NCBI GenBank assembly: GCA_011525365.1
Contig: WTGQ01000003.1
Coordinates: 62,001-126,000 of the forward strand
DNA length: 64,000 nt
Reading direction: 5' to 3'
From: Acidobacteriota bacterium
GTDB taxonomy: Bacteria > Acidobacteriota > Thermoanaerobaculia > Multivoradales > Multivoraceae
Part shown: one piece after another, positions 40,942 through 50,464 of the stretch
How positions within the stretch are numbered: the first letter of the stretch is position 1
Layout of the letters: each line of letters begins with the position of its first letter
Program-made: the position numbers and the translations under genes
Notes under the pieces: model-generated
Seen by the model: the letters and a program-made list of their open reading frames with translations, nothing else
The model's database searches: none
What the model was told of the DNA's origin: nothing

Positions 40942-42422
40942 GACCCTTCGATCTCGGTGACGACGAAGTGCTCGCGATGCAGGTCCGGATCCGCCCGCAG
41001 CAGGATGGGCACGTCGAACGCTCCCTGCATCCCGTCCAGCACGTCCGACTCGGAACCGTTCAGCCCGTCCAGCACCGCCGGGTGAACCCGCACCGCTACC
41101 TGGCGGCAGCCGCGACCGGCATGCGCCAGGCAGGTTCGCCGCAACTCCAGGCAGATCGTGGCGACCGACTTGATCCGGCCCCTGCCGCGGCAGGTCGGGC
41201 AGGGTCCCATGAGCGCCCGCTCCAGGTTCGCGCGACGCCGTTGCCGGGTGAGCTGAACCAGGCCGAACTCGGAGATCTCGAGCACCCGCTTCCGGGCGCT
41301 GTCCTTTCGCAGTTCCGCCTCGAGCCGCTCGAAGACGGTGTGACGATCCTCTTCACGCTCCATGTCGATCAGGTCGATGACGAGGATGCCGGACAGGTCG
41401 CGCAGCCGGATCTGGCGGACGGCCTCCGCGACCGCCTCGAGGTTGGTCCGGAGGACCGTGCCGCGGAAACTCCCGATGCTCCCGGCGACGGCCGCGCCGA
41501 CGTCGCGGCCGGAGTTCACGTCGATGGCGACCAGTGCCTCCGTCTGGTTGATGACCAGGTGGCCACCCGACGGCAGCGGCGCCTTCGGCTCAAGCGCGGC
41601 GTCGACGCCAGCGTCGATGCGGTAGCGATCGAACAGGCCGCGGCGGCTCCGCTCGAGCCTCGTCAGGAGCTCCGGCTGGACCCGCCCGAGGTACTCGCGG
41701 ATCACCCGGTAAGCATCGGCGCCGTCGACCAGCAGGGCGCCGAAGTCCTCCCCAAAGTGGTCGCGAATCACTTGTACCGCGAGTTCCTCCTCCTGGTGAA
41801 CCAGCGCCGGGGCCGCTGACGCGGCCGCCCGCTCGTCGATCTCCCGCCAGACGCCCGCGAGGACTTCGTACTCCCTCGCGAGGTCCTCCGCCGGCACCCC
41901 CGCCGCGGCCGTACGCACGATGCATCCCGTCTCTTCGAGCAGATCGCCCCACAGTTCCTGGGCCATGGTCTTGAGGCGCGTCCGTTCGTCGGGATCCTCG
42001 ATCCTCCTGGAGATCCCCAACCGACCGGCCAGGGGCGTCAGCACCAGGTAGCGGCCGGGAAGAGTGATTTCGGTGGTGATCCGCGGCCCCTTGTCCGCCA
42101 GTCCCTCCCGGGCGATCTGAACGACGACTTCCTCACCCCGGCGCGGAATGCCGCCGCCGCTCGGCCCGCCGTCTCCTCCGGACGCTCCCGACTCGTCGCC
42201 CGTCATCTCCTCGAGGTACAGGTAGGCGTCCCGCTCCAGCCCCAGGTCGACGAAGGCCGCCTTCACGCCGGGAAGAACCCGCCGCACCTTCCCCTTGTAG
42301 ATGTTGCCGGCGAGACCTCGGCCCCGATGCCGCTCGACGAAGAACTCCACCAGCCGGCCGGCCTCCAGGACGGCGAGGCGGGTCTGGTGCGGATCGCCTT
42401 CGACCAGAAGCTCCCTGTTCAT
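40938..42422 (-). CDS. rng: ribonuclease E/G family endoribonuclease
   Basis: 494 aa from ATG 42422; the long frame upstream is an antiframe of rodA. S1-like domain GNIYKGKVRRVLPGVKAAFVDLG, then the RNase H-like/DNase I-like catalytic core with ALVAIDVNSGRDVG and LSGILVIDLIDME (the metal-binding aspartates), and the zinc-link CPTCRGRGRI. Size and lack of a long C-terminal scaffold indicate RNase G-type. Processes rRNA and mRNA. Its position after the mre genes matches E. coli, where rng (cafA) follows mreBCD. Confidence 0.95.
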   Translation of the reverse strand: MNRELLVEGDPHQTRLAVLEAGRLVEFFVERHRGRGLAGNIYKGKVRRVLPGVKAAFVDLGLERDAYLYLEEMTGDESGASGGDGGPSGGGIPRRGEEVVVQIAREGLADKGPRITTEITLPGRYLVLTPLAGRLGISRRIEDPDERTRLKTMAQELWGDLLEETGCIVRTAAAGVPAEDLAREYEVLAGVWREIDERAAASAAPALVHQEEELAVQVIRDHFGEDFGALLVDGADAYRVIREYLGRVQPELLTRLERSRRGLFDRYRIDAGVDAALEPKAPLPSGGHLVINQTEALVAIDVNSGRDVGAAVAGSIGSFRGTVLRTNLEAVAEAVRQIRLRDLSGILVIDLIDMEREEDRHTVFERLEAELRKDSARKRVLEISEFGLVQLTRQRRRANLERALMGPCPTCRGRGRIKSVATICLELRRTCLAHAGRGCRQVAVRVHPAVLDGLNGSESDVLDGMQGAFDVPILLRADPDLHREHFVVTEIEGS

Positions 42423-42451
42423 TTCGCTGCCGGCGGAAAGCCCCGGACGGC

Positions 42452-43567
42452 TCAGATGTTGACGAACCGCCGTATGTCGAGACCGATCATCAACCCGGTG
42501 GCCGCACAACAGAAGAGCATGAAGGAGCCGCCGTAGCTGAGGAAGGGCAGCGGGATGCCGGTGATCGGAAGCAGGCCGACCACCATCGCCGTATTGTAGA
42601 GAACGTGGCCCGCCATGAAGGCGAGCAGGCCGACGACGAGCAGCATGCCGGCCGGATCTCGGGCCGCCAGAGCGGCACGCACGCCGTTCCCCAGGTAGAG
42701 CAGGAGCAACCCCAGCACGACGGTGACGCCCATGAAGCCGTACTCCTCGCCCAGCACGGCGAACACGAAGTCGGTGTGGGGCGTCGGCAGGAACTGCAGA
42801 TTCGACTGTGTCCCCTCTCCGTATCCCTTTCCCAGCATCTGGCCCGACCCGATGGCGATGCGGCTCTGGCGCACCTGGTATCCCGACCCGAGCGGATCCG
42901 CGTGGGGCCTGAAGAAGCTCGATAGCCGGTCTTTCTGGTAGTCCTGCAGGGCGAAGATCCAGATGGCGCCCGCGACCACCGCCGCCACCCCCAGCGCGAT
43001 CAGAGCGGGACGGAGCCTGACGCCGGCGACGACAGCCATCGCGGCGAGCATGGGTATGAACATCAGGGCGCCGCCCATGTCCGGCTGCAGGGCGATCAGC
43101 AGCACGGGCACGCCGACGAACGCCGAGGCCGCCCACAGCCAGCCGCGAGGCGCCACTGGCGCCTGCGCTTCCGCCATGTGACGGGCCAGCAGGAGGACGG
43201 TCGCGATCTTGCAGAAGTCCGACGGCTGGCCGCCGAAACCACCGATCCCGATCCAACTCCGCGCCCCGCCCGCTTCGTGGCCGAAGAAGGTCACCGCCGC
43301 GAGCGCCGCGACCGCCGCCAAGTAGATCCAGAACGCGTAGCGAAGCAGGAACGAGTAGTCCACCGCCGCCGCCGCCGCCATGACCAGCAGACCCAGAGCG
43401 ATCCACGCCGACTGACGTACCTCGTAGTCGGTACTCATGTCCGCCGAAGCACTTGAAATGACGACCAGGCCGATCGTCGACAGCGCCAGCGCCGATCCGC
43501 CGAGCAGCCAGGAGACGGATCGGACCCGGCGTAACAGGGGCCACGGATCAGGTCTTGTCGGCAACAC
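42452..43567 (-). CDS. rodA: RodA, SEDS peptidoglycan glycosyltransferase
   Basis: 371 aa from GTG 43567, overlapping the mrdA end by 20 nt; TTG 43564 is possible. About ten membrane segments. SEDS signatures: ARSWIGIGGFGGQPSDFCKIA, DMGGALMFIPML and the C-terminal GLLPITGIPLPFLSYGGSFML. Polymerises lipid II for cell elongation together with PBP2. Confidence 0.96.
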   Translation of the reverse strand: MLPTRPDPWPLLRRVRSVSWLLGGSALALSTIGLVVISSASADMSTDYEVRQSAWIALGLLVMAAAAAVDYSFLLRYAFWIYLAAVAALAAVTFFGHEAGGARSWIGIGGFGGQPSDFCKIATVLLLARHMAEAQAPVAPRGWLWAASAFVGVPVLLIALQPDMGGALMFIPMLAAMAVVAGVRLRPALIALGVAAVVAGAIWIFALQDYQKDRLSSFFRPHADPLGSGYQVRQSRIAIGSGQMLGKGYGEGTQSNLQFLPTPHTDFVFAVLGEEYGFMGVTVVLGLLLLYLGNGVRAALAARDPAGMLLVVGLLAFMAGHVLYNTAMVVGLLPITGIPLPFLSYGGSFMLFCCAATGLMIGLDIRRFVNI

Positions 43568-45347
43568 TGAAGTAAGCCTCGTGTATCTCTCTCGCCAGCG
43601 GCGCCGCCGCTTCCGAGCCCCTGCCGCCGTTCTCGACGAACACGACGACGACCAGCTCGGGCGCTCCCACCGGAGCGTAGGAGGTAAACCAGGCGTGGTC
43701 GGCCTGATCGGGCGGGAGGTCCTCCGACCGGGTCCAGGTCGCCTGCGCGACGACCTGGGCGGTGCCCGTCTTGCCCGCGACGGCCACCACCGGCGTCCTG
43801 GCACTGCGTCCCGTTCCGTTCTCGACGACATTGGCGAGCGCTTCGGCGACGAAGGACACCACCTCGTCGTCCAGACCGAGCGGCTCCGGAGGTTCCCCGC
43901 CGCTCACGATCAGGTACGGGCGCACCCGGAATCCCCCATTCGCCACCGCGGCGGTCATCACCGCCACCTGCAGCGGCGAAGCCAGTAGCGGCCCCTGGCC
44001 AATCGCCACCGAGACCGTCTCGCCCGGGTACCACGGGTAGCCCCGGCGATTCCTGCTCCACTCGGGATCGGGCACCAGACCCTCGCTCTCGCCGGGGAGC
44101 TCGACTCCTGTCCGGACGCCCATCCCGAGCCGTCGGGCATAGGCGGCAATCGTCTCGATTCCGATCTTGACGCCCTGCCGGTAGAAGTAGATGTCGCAGG
44201 AGTGCTGCAGGGCCCCGCGCAGATCGACGAGTCCGTGTCCGCTCGACTGCCAGCAACGCCAGCGCCGGTTGTAGAGCCTGGTCGCGCCGCCGCAGTAGAT
44301 CCGTTCCTCGGGACGAAGCAGTCCCTCCGCCAGGCCCGCCACCACCATCGCGATCTTGAACACCGAACCCGGCGGGTAGGTGTTCTGGATCGCGCGGTTC
44401 TGGAGCGGCTTTCCCGGCGCGTCGACGATCCGGTCCCAGTCCTGCTGGCTCAGCCTGCCGCCGAAGCGATTCGGGTCGAAGGAAGGGGAGGAGACCATCG
44501 CCCGGATCGCGCCGTCACGGGGGTCGAGCGCCACGATCGCGCCGACCTTGTCCGCCAGCAGGTTCTCGGCCAACTGCTGTAGCGGCAGATCGATCGTCAG
44601 GGTGACGGACTCGCCGGGCTCCGCGTCCGTCCGCCGCACGTCCTCGCCCATCAGGCGCCCGCGGCTGTCCACGACGACGATCCGCTCCCCGTGGTTTCCG
44701 CGCAGCGGGCGATCCCGCAGCAGTTCCACGCCGCTGCGGCCGACCAGGTCCCCGGCCGCCAGGGAGTCGTCGCGGTCGTGTTCGTCGGGAGTCGGCTCGC
44801 CGAGATGACCCACCACATGGGCGGCCTGGAAGCTGTGCCTGTACAGGCGGCGCCTGGAGGTGGAGATCTCGAACTCCGGATGTTCGGGTACCGACACCTC
44901 GAACCGGGCGACCTGGGTCAACTCCAGGTCCTCGGCGAGCAGCACGGGTACCTCCCGGGCCACGTCCCGATGACGTTCCAGCGCGGTCCTGAGTTCCCGC
45001 TCCTCCCGACCGAGGATCCCGGCGGCGAAGGCCAGACTGGCGGCAGGATCCGCGCTCCGGCTGCGGTCGATCATCAAGCGAAAAGTGGGCGTGTTCTCGA
45101 CCAGGATCCGCCCCGAACGGTCGTAGATCAGGCCCCTCGGGGCGTCCAGTCGCAGCACCCGCAACCGGTTGTTCTCGGCGAGCCGTTCGTAGTGCTCCGC
45201 CCGAACGATCTGGTGATACCAGTAGGCGCCGACCACGACCGCCAGGCACAGACCCAGCGCGCCGCACAGCCACTTGAGCCGGGCCGCCATGTTCATCAGG
45301 ACCCAATCCGAGCTGTGCTCCCGGGTGGGGTTCTGCAGACTCATCAT
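43548..45347 (-). CDS. mrdA: penicillin-binding protein 2
   Basis: 599 aa, single N-terminal membrane helix (about 25-45), pedestal domain with RLRVLRLDAPRGLIYDRSGR, and a transpeptidase domain with S328-V-F-K331, S383-C-D385 and K526-T-G. Class B PBP of the elongasome that cross-links peptidoglycan and works with RodA. ATG at 45347 is followed directly by a second ATG. Fourth gene of the mreB run. Confidence 0.96.
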   Translation of the reverse strand: MMSLQNPTREHSSDWVLMNMAARLKWLCGALGLCLAVVVGAYWYHQIVRAEHYERLAENNRLRVLRLDAPRGLIYDRSGRILVENTPTFRLMIDRSRSADPAASLAFAAGILGREERELRTALERHRDVAREVPVLLAEDLELTQVARFEVSVPEHPEFEISTSRRRLYRHSFQAAHVVGHLGEPTPDEHDRDDSLAAGDLVGRSGVELLRDRPLRGNHGERIVVVDSRGRLMGEDVRRTDAEPGESVTLTIDLPLQQLAENLLADKVGAIVALDPRDGAIRAMVSSPSFDPNRFGGRLSQQDWDRIVDAPGKPLQNRAIQNTYPPGSVFKIAMVVAGLAEGLLRPEERIYCGGATRLYNRRWRCWQSSGHGLVDLRGALQHSCDIYFYRQGVKIGIETIAAYARRLGMGVRTGVELPGESEGLVPDPEWSRNRRGYPWYPGETVSVAIGQGPLLASPLQVAVMTAAVANGGFRVRPYLIVSGGEPPEPLGLDDEVVSFVAEALANVVENGTGRSARTPVVAVAGKTGTAQVVAQATWTRSEDLPPDQADHAWFTSYAPVGAPELVVVVFVENGGRGSEAAAPLAREIHEAYFSVADKT

Positions 45348-45360
45348 GTGGCCTTCGCGG

Positions 45361-45873
45361 TCACCGCGGACGCGCCCTCCCCTCCTTCAGTGTACGCCGT
45401 TCATCCGCCCAGGCCTGGGCCCTGTTGAACAACCACAGGCCCGGCACGCCGATGGCGGTCGTCGCGACGACGCGCAGTGGAACGGCGCCACCGCTGGGCT
45501 CGCCGACTTCCAGGACCGCGAGCAGGCCCAGCACGATCGCCTGATGAACCAGCGTGCCGACCGCAACCAGGAGCGACGCCACCATCCTCTGGCTCGTGTC
45601 CACACGCTGCGACAGGCGGGCGACTCCGTAGCCCACGACACAACAGGCGAGGCCATGAAGGCCGAACGGCGAGGCACTCAGCGTGTCCTGGACCAGGCCG
45701 GCGGCCAGACCGCCCGTGACGCCCTGGAGCGAGTTGCCGGTCAGACTGCTCAGGACGACAAGGAGCACGAACAGGTCGACCGCCCTGCCGGCCACTGGCA
45801 GAACTTCGGCGAGGAGCAGCTCGACCAGCGACACCAGGGCTAGGCTGGCGGCGAACCTAGCGGCCCACGGCAT
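45361..45873 (-). CDS. mreD: rod-shape protein MreD
   Basis: 170 aa from ATG 45873, overlapping the end of mreC by 17 nt. Five or so hydrophobic segments with DLFVLLVVLSSLTGNSLQGV and GLAAGLVQDTLSASPFGLHG, the conserved MreD core. Inner-membrane elongasome component. Sequence conservation in MreD is low; position and topology carry the call. Confidence 0.9.
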   Translation of the reverse strand: MPWAARFAASLALVSLVELLLAEVLPVAGRAVDLFVLLVVLSSLTGNSLQGVTGGLAAGLVQDTLSASPFGLHGLACCVVGYGVARLSQRVDTSQRMVASLLVAVGTLVHQAIVLGLLAVLEVGEPSGGAVPLRVVATTAIGVPGLWLFNRAQAWADERRTLKEGRARPR

Positions 45874-46696
45874 CCGCGCCGTCCATGACCGCCTCGGGCA
45901 CCGGGTCGCGGCGCCACACGAAGGCATGGCTGAGCGAACCGAGATCCACGCGCGGGGCGACCTTGATCTGGTGGAACTGATCGCCGCTGGACTCGACGGA
46001 GGTGACCGTGCCGATCGGGATCCCGCGCGGGAAGACGCCGTCGATGCCGGCCGTCACCACGCGGTCTCCAGGCCGGACATCCACCTGTACGGGTACGTAC
46101 GCGAGCGAGAGTACGCCGGCCTCCTCCGTGCCCCGAACGATGCCCTGACGGCGCGTGCGCTCGATCATCGCCCCCACCGAAGAGTCGCGATCCGTAACCA
46201 GCAGCACGCGCGCGTAGTCGCCCCCGGCGGAAACGACCCGGCCCAGCAACCCGTCGACGGTGGTCACGGGCCGCCGCGCCCACTCCTCTCTCGCGTTTCC
46301 GCGAGGCAACCGCAGGATGGCGCTGCGCCGCCACGAGTGGTAGTCGACGTAGACGACGTCCGCCAGTAACAGTTCGGCATCCTGCGGCCGCGCGTATCCG
46401 AGCGGCGCCGAAAGCAGGTCGACCTCCAGTTCCGCGCCAAGCGCCGCCGCATGGGCCGCCTCGAGCTCCCGCAGCCGGCTTCGCAGTTCGTCGTTCTCGC
46501 GTTCCAGCCGAGCCCTCGTCCGCCACGTCTCCCGCACCCTGTCCGCGACATCGGCGGCCGCGGCGACCAGTCCTTTCGCCGGGGCCTCCACCCACAGCGC
46601 GACGTCGGCCGCACGCTCCGGCGACTGCGCGGTCAGGGACGCGACGAGAAGGGTCACCGCGACGGCGAACAGGATGGCGACCCGGCGCTCGCTCAT
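45857..46696 (-). CDS. mreC: rod-shape protein MreC
   Basis: 279 aa from ATG 46696. One N-terminal membrane helix (residues 7-24), a coiled coil (RARLERENDELRSRLRELEA), then the periplasmic double beta-barrel domain with VDGLLGRVVSAGGDYARVLLVTDRDSSVGA and RPGDRVVTAGIDGVFPRGIPIG, which are MreC hallmarks. Organises PBP2/RodA. Seventeen bp after mreB. Confidence 0.95.
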   Translation of the reverse strand: MSERRVAILFAVAVTLLVASLTAQSPERAADVALWVEAPAKGLVAAAADVADRVRETWRTRARLERENDELRSRLRELEAAHAAALGAELEVDLLSAPLGYARPQDAELLLADVVYVDYHSWRRSAILRLPRGNAREEWARRPVTTVDGLLGRVVSAGGDYARVLLVTDRDSSVGAMIERTRRQGIVRGTEEAGVLSLAYVPVQVDVRPGDRVVTAGIDGVFPRGIPIGTVTSVESSGDQFHQIKVAPRVDLGSLSHAFVWRRDPVPEAVMDGADAVGR

Positions 46697-46712
46697 CTCG
46701 GTGAACGCCCCC

Positions 46713-47729
46713 TCAGCGAACCGAAACCCTGCGCAGCAGATCGATGTCCCGCAGCACGCGGCCGGCGCCAAGCACGACGGAAGCAAGCGGGTCCTCCGCG
46801 GCGAAGACCGGCAGTCCGGTCTCCTCCCGCAGCCGCTGGTCCAGCGAGTGAAGCAACGCACCGCCGCCCGACAGCACGATGCCCTTGTCCATCACGTCGG
46901 CTGACAGTTCCGGCGGCATCCGTTCGAGGGCCTGCAGCACGGAGTTCACGATCTGCTGCACGGGTTCCTCGAGCGCATCCCGGATCTCGCAGTCGGAGAT
47001 CCTGAGGCTGCGAGGGACGCCGCGCACGAGATCCCGCCCCTTGATGTCCATGTAGAGGGCCTTCTGGAGTGGGAAGGCGGAGCCGATCTCGACCTTGATC
47101 CTCTCGGCGGTCCGCTCGCCGACCAGCATGTTGTGCTTGCGCTTCAGGTGCTGGGCGATCGCGTCGTCCATCGCGTTGCCGGCCACGCGCAGCGAACGGC
47201 TGTAGACCGTCCCGGAGAGCGAGATGACGGCCACGTCGCTGGTGCCTCCGCCGATGTCGACGATCATGTTGCCCGTCGGCTCCGTGATCGGCAGGCCGGC
47301 GCCGATGGCCGCCATCATCGCCTGTTCGACCAGGAAGACCTCCGAGGCGCCGGCGCTCATCGCCGACTCCCGCACCGCCCGTTTCTCTACCGGCGTGATC
47401 TCGGAAGGCACGCCGATCACGATCCGCGGGCGGGCTAGGCGGCGGCCGTGGTGCGCCTTGCGGATGAAGTGCTTGAGCATGTGCTCGGTCATCTCGAAGT
47501 CGGCGATCACGCCGTCCTTCATCGGCCGCACGAGGAACAGGATGCCCGGCGTACGTCCGAGCATCTCCTTGGCCTCGGTGCCGACCGCCTCGATGCGGTT
47601 GCTCTGGCTGTTGACGACGACGACCGACGGCTCGCGCACGACGATGCCGTTCGCCTGAGTGAAGACGAGCGTGTTGGCCGTCCCCAGGTCGATGGCCAGG
47701 TCGCTAGAGAACCACTGCAGGAAACGCAT
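46713..47729 (-). CDS. mreB: actin-like cell-shape protein MreB
   Basis: 338 aa. MSSDLAIDLGTANTL-type phosphate 1 motif (here SSDLAIDLGTANTLVF), VIGVPSEITPVEKRAVRES, VDIGGGTSDVAVISL phosphate 2 and the adenosine motif IVLSGGGALLHSLDQRL. Forms membrane-bound filaments that guide elongation. First gene of the run to 36243. A candidate -10 (TATGAT, 47757-47752) lies upstream. Confidence 0.97.
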   Translation of the reverse strand: MRFLQWFSSDLAIDLGTANTLVFTQANGIVVREPSVVVVNSQSNRIEAVGTEAKEMLGRTPGILFLVRPMKDGVIADFEMTEHMLKHFIRKAHHGRRLARPRIVIGVPSEITPVEKRAVRESAMSAGASEVFLVEQAMMAAIGAGLPITEPTGNMIVDIGGGTSDVAVISLSGTVYSRSLRVAGNAMDDAIAQHLKRKHNMLVGERTAERIKVEIGSAFPLQKALYMDIKGRDLVRGVPRSLRISDCEIRDALEEPVQQIVNSVLQALERMPPELSADVMDKGIVLSGGGALLHSLDQRLREETGLPVFAAEDPLASVVLGAGRVLRDIDLLRRVSVR

Positions 47730-47830
47730 TCGGGATGGACCTCATACCGCGATCATAACCGCCGGAAGATCGCCCGATCCTGTTAGCATGCAAGCTCTTC
47801 TGCGCCCTGCCGGGCGCCGGGGTCCAGATC

Positions 47831-49783
47831 ATGCTGAACGTCATCCGCAAGAACATCAAGAGCTTCTATCCGCTGGCCATCGGACTGGCAGGGGTGTTCG
47901 TGCTCCTCGTCTTCACCGACTTCCGGTCGCTCGAGGGCACCCGGGTCAACCCGGACGCCGCCATCCTGGGCGGCGACAGCATCACGTTCGCCGAGTTCGA
48001 ACGCAGCTACCGGAACGCCGAGAGCCGTTACCGGGAGATCTACGGCGACGCATTCAACGCGGATCTCGCTGACCAGCTCCAGTTGCCGGTGCAGGCCCTC
48101 GAAGCCCTGATCAACGACCGCCTTCTCATCATGGAGGCCGAGCGAATGGGGCTGACGGTCAGCGACGAAGAACTGCAGGAAGAGATCCTCTCCGTGCCCG
48201 GCCTGACCGACGGGGCCGGCAACTTCATCGGGGCAAGGCAGTACCAGGATCTCCTGCGCGCGAACCGGCTCACGGTGGACGGGTTCGAGAACGACCTCCG
48301 CAGTGCCGTGCTCGTACGGAAGCTGCAGGCGGCGCTGACCGAGGTCGCCCACGTTTCTGACGCGGAGGTGGAACTGCGCGCCCGCGAGGCCGCCGAACGC
48401 GCCGCGATCCGCTACTTCCAGGTGCCGGCCAGCCGCTTCGCCGACGAGGCCGAACCTTCGAGCGAGGAGGCCGCGGCCTACTTCGAGGAGCACCGCGAGG
48501 AGTTCAAGCTCCCCGAGCGCCGGCGAGTGGGTTATCTCCTGGTCAGCACGAACACGGTGCGGGCCGAACTCGAGGTGACCGACGACGAGGTCCAGAGTTA
48601 CTACGAGGACAACTCGGCCCAGTTCGAGATCCCTGAGCAGGTTCGCGCCAGCCACATTCTCCTGCTCGAGAACGGCGAACGGGACGCGGAGCAGGCGCGC
48701 AGCCTGCTGAACCGGCTGCGCGGCCGCATCGAGGCGGGAGAGGACTTCGCGGCGCTGGCCCGGGAGTACTCGGACGACGAGGCGACGAAGGAGGCCGGCG
48801 GCGATCTCGGCTACTTCGGCCGCGGCGCGATGACGCAGGCCTTCGAGGACGCCGCGTTCGCCGCCGCGAGCGGCGACCTGGTGGGACCGGTCGAGAACCA
48901 GCTCGGTCCGCGCGCCGCCCATCACCTGATCCAGGTCCACGAGCGCCGGGAAGGCGGACGCCAGACCCTCGACGAGGTCTCCAACCTGATCCGTGTCCAG
49001 CTCCTCGCCACCAGGGCCGAGGAAGAGGCGAAGAGCCGGATCGACGCCCTGCACGAGCGGCTGGCCGACGAGTCGTTCGCGGGCGAGGACGAAGCCCGCG
49101 AACTGGCCGCCGCCGAAGCGCTCGTCTATGCCAGCACCGAGCCCTTCGGCGAAGACGACCCCGTGGCCGGCATCGGCCGGAACTTCAACTTCAGTTCCGC
49201 GGCGTTCGGTCTCGAGGCCGGCGCCTGGTCCGAGCCGGTCCGCATCGCGGCTGGCTGGGCTCTCCTGTCGGTGCTCGAGGTGCTGCCGCCTCGCGACTCG
49301 GAGTTCGCGGAAGTCGAAGTGGACGTCCGGGAGGTCGTCCGCGGGCAGAAGGAGAGCGAACTCCTGGCGGCGGCGCTCACCGAAGCCCGGGGGCGCGTCG
49401 AGAACGGGTTGAGCATGGACGACGCGGCCGAGGAGTTCGATGCCGTGATCGAGGAGAGCGGGAGCTTCGGCCTGCGGGAGCCGATCGGCACCCTGGGCGC
49501 CATGCCCGAGCTGTCCCGCGCGGCCTTCGCGCTATCCGCCGGCGAGACAGGCGGACCGGTGGACACTCCGTTCGGCGCCGTCCTGTTCGAAGTCACCGAG
49601 CGCGAGTCCTTCGATCCCGTGCTGTTCGATCCGGAGGCGACACGGAACGAGCTGCTGGCCGAGCGCAACCTGACGATGCTCCAGTCCCTGCTGCAGCAGC
49701 TCCGCGAGGAGGTCGGCGTCCGCTACACCCAGGACTTCATCGAGAACTTCGGTCTGGCCGAGACCGAGGCGGCCGGCACCTGA
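47831..49783 (+). CDS. PpiD/SurA-like periplasmic peptidyl-prolyl isomerase
   Basis: 650 aa. One N-terminal membrane anchor (about 14-30), a SurA_N-like chaperone region (LQLPVQALEALINDRLLIMEAERMGL), a parvulin domain at about 268-370 (QVRASHILLLENGERDAEQA, FAALAREYSDD, GGDLGYFGRGAM) and a second, degenerate parvulin-like half with GSFGLREPIGTLGAMPELS. Layout equals PpiD. It assists folding of exported proteins. Upstream gene of ruvA, with 25 bp between them. Confidence 0.92.
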   Translation: MLNVIRKNIKSFYPLAIGLAGVFVLLVFTDFRSLEGTRVNPDAAILGGDSITFAEFERSYRNAESRYREIYGDAFNADLADQLQLPVQALEALINDRLLIMEAERMGLTVSDEELQEEILSVPGLTDGAGNFIGARQYQDLLRANRLTVDGFENDLRSAVLVRKLQAALTEVAHVSDAEVELRAREAAERAAIRYFQVPASRFADEAEPSSEEAAAYFEEHREEFKLPERRRVGYLLVSTNTVRAELEVTDDEVQSYYEDNSAQFEIPEQVRASHILLLENGERDAEQARSLLNRLRGRIEAGEDFAALAREYSDDEATKEAGGDLGYFGRGAMTQAFEDAAFAAASGDLVGPVENQLGPRAAHHLIQVHERREGGRQTLDEVSNLIRVQLLATRAEEEAKSRIDALHERLADESFAGEDEARELAAAEALVYASTEPFGEDDPVAGIGRNFNFSSAAFGLEAGAWSEPVRIAAGWALLSVLEVLPPRDSEFAEVEVDVREVVRGQKESELLAAALTEARGRVENGLSMDDAAEEFDAVIEESGSFGLREPIGTLGAMPELSRAAFALSAGETGGPVDTPFGAVLFEVTERESFDPVLFDPEATRNELLAERNLTMLQSLLQQLREEVGVRYTQDFIENFGLAETEAAGT

Positions 49784-49808
49784 CCGCGGCGCGGCGCTCC
49801 ATAGCGGC

Positions 49809-50426
49809 TTGATCGGCTATCTGCGCGGGCGCCGCCTGACCCTCGAGCCCGAACGCCTGGTGCTCGACACCAACGGCGTCGGCTACGCCGTGCGGATCCC
49901 GCTGTCGACCTACTTCGAGTTGGAGAAGCTCGACCCGGCCGCCGAGATCGGCCTGTTCATCCACACCCACGTCCGCGCCGACGCGATCGAGCTCTTCGGC
50001 TTCTGGACCGAGGCCGAACGGACCGTGTTCGAGCATTGTCTCGCCGTCAGCGGCGTCGGCCCCCGGCTCGCCCAGGTCGTCCTGTCCGGCGGTTCCACGA
50101 CGGACCTGCTGAACGCCATCGGTGGCGGCAACGTGGCGGCCCTGACCCGGATCCCGGGCATCGGCCGCAAGACGGCCGAACGGATGGTCCTGGAACTCCG
50201 GGAAAAGGCGAAGACGCTACTCGCCGAGGCCGGCGCCGAACCGCCCCCTGCCGAGCCCGAAGCCGACCGCGAGGACGAACAGGAACAGGCCGTCAGCGCC
50301 CTGGTCAACCTCGGCTACCGCGCGTCCGAGGCGCAACGCGCCGTCTCACGCGCGCTCGCGGAAGAACCCGAGATGGACTTCCAGGAACTCCTGCGCCGGA
50401 GCCTGCGGCGGCTGTCGCGGCTCTGA
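49809..50426 (+). CDS. ruvA: Holliday junction helicase subunit RuvA
   Basis: 205 aa from a TTG at 49809 (MIGYLRGRRLTL). OB-fold N-terminal domain with VLDTNGVGYAVRIPLST, two helix-hairpin-helix motifs (AVSGVGPRLAQVVLSG, RIPGIGRKTAERMVLEL), an acidic linker and the C-terminal three-helix RuvB-binding domain (ALVNLGYRASEAQRAV). Length normal. ruvB would normally follow on the same strand; here it is on the other strand behind a MITE-like element. Confidence 0.96.
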   Translation: MIGYLRGRRLTLEPERLVLDTNGVGYAVRIPLSTYFELEKLDPAAEIGLFIHTHVRADAIELFGFWTEAERTVFEHCLAVSGVGPRLAQVVLSGGSTTDLLNAIGGGNVAALTRIPGIGRKTAERMVLELREKAKTLLAEAGAEPPPAEPEADREDEQEQAVSALVNLGYRASEAQRAVSRALAEEPEMDFQELLRRSLRRLSRL

Positions 50427-50464
50427 CGGCCCGGAGGGCGTCGGAGAGGCCTCGGACGCACTCG

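Noticed and set aside
40938..43544. 868-aa frame suggesting an RNase G with a long N-terminal extension
   Set aside because: The extension is the out-of-frame reading of rodA; RNase G starts at 42422.
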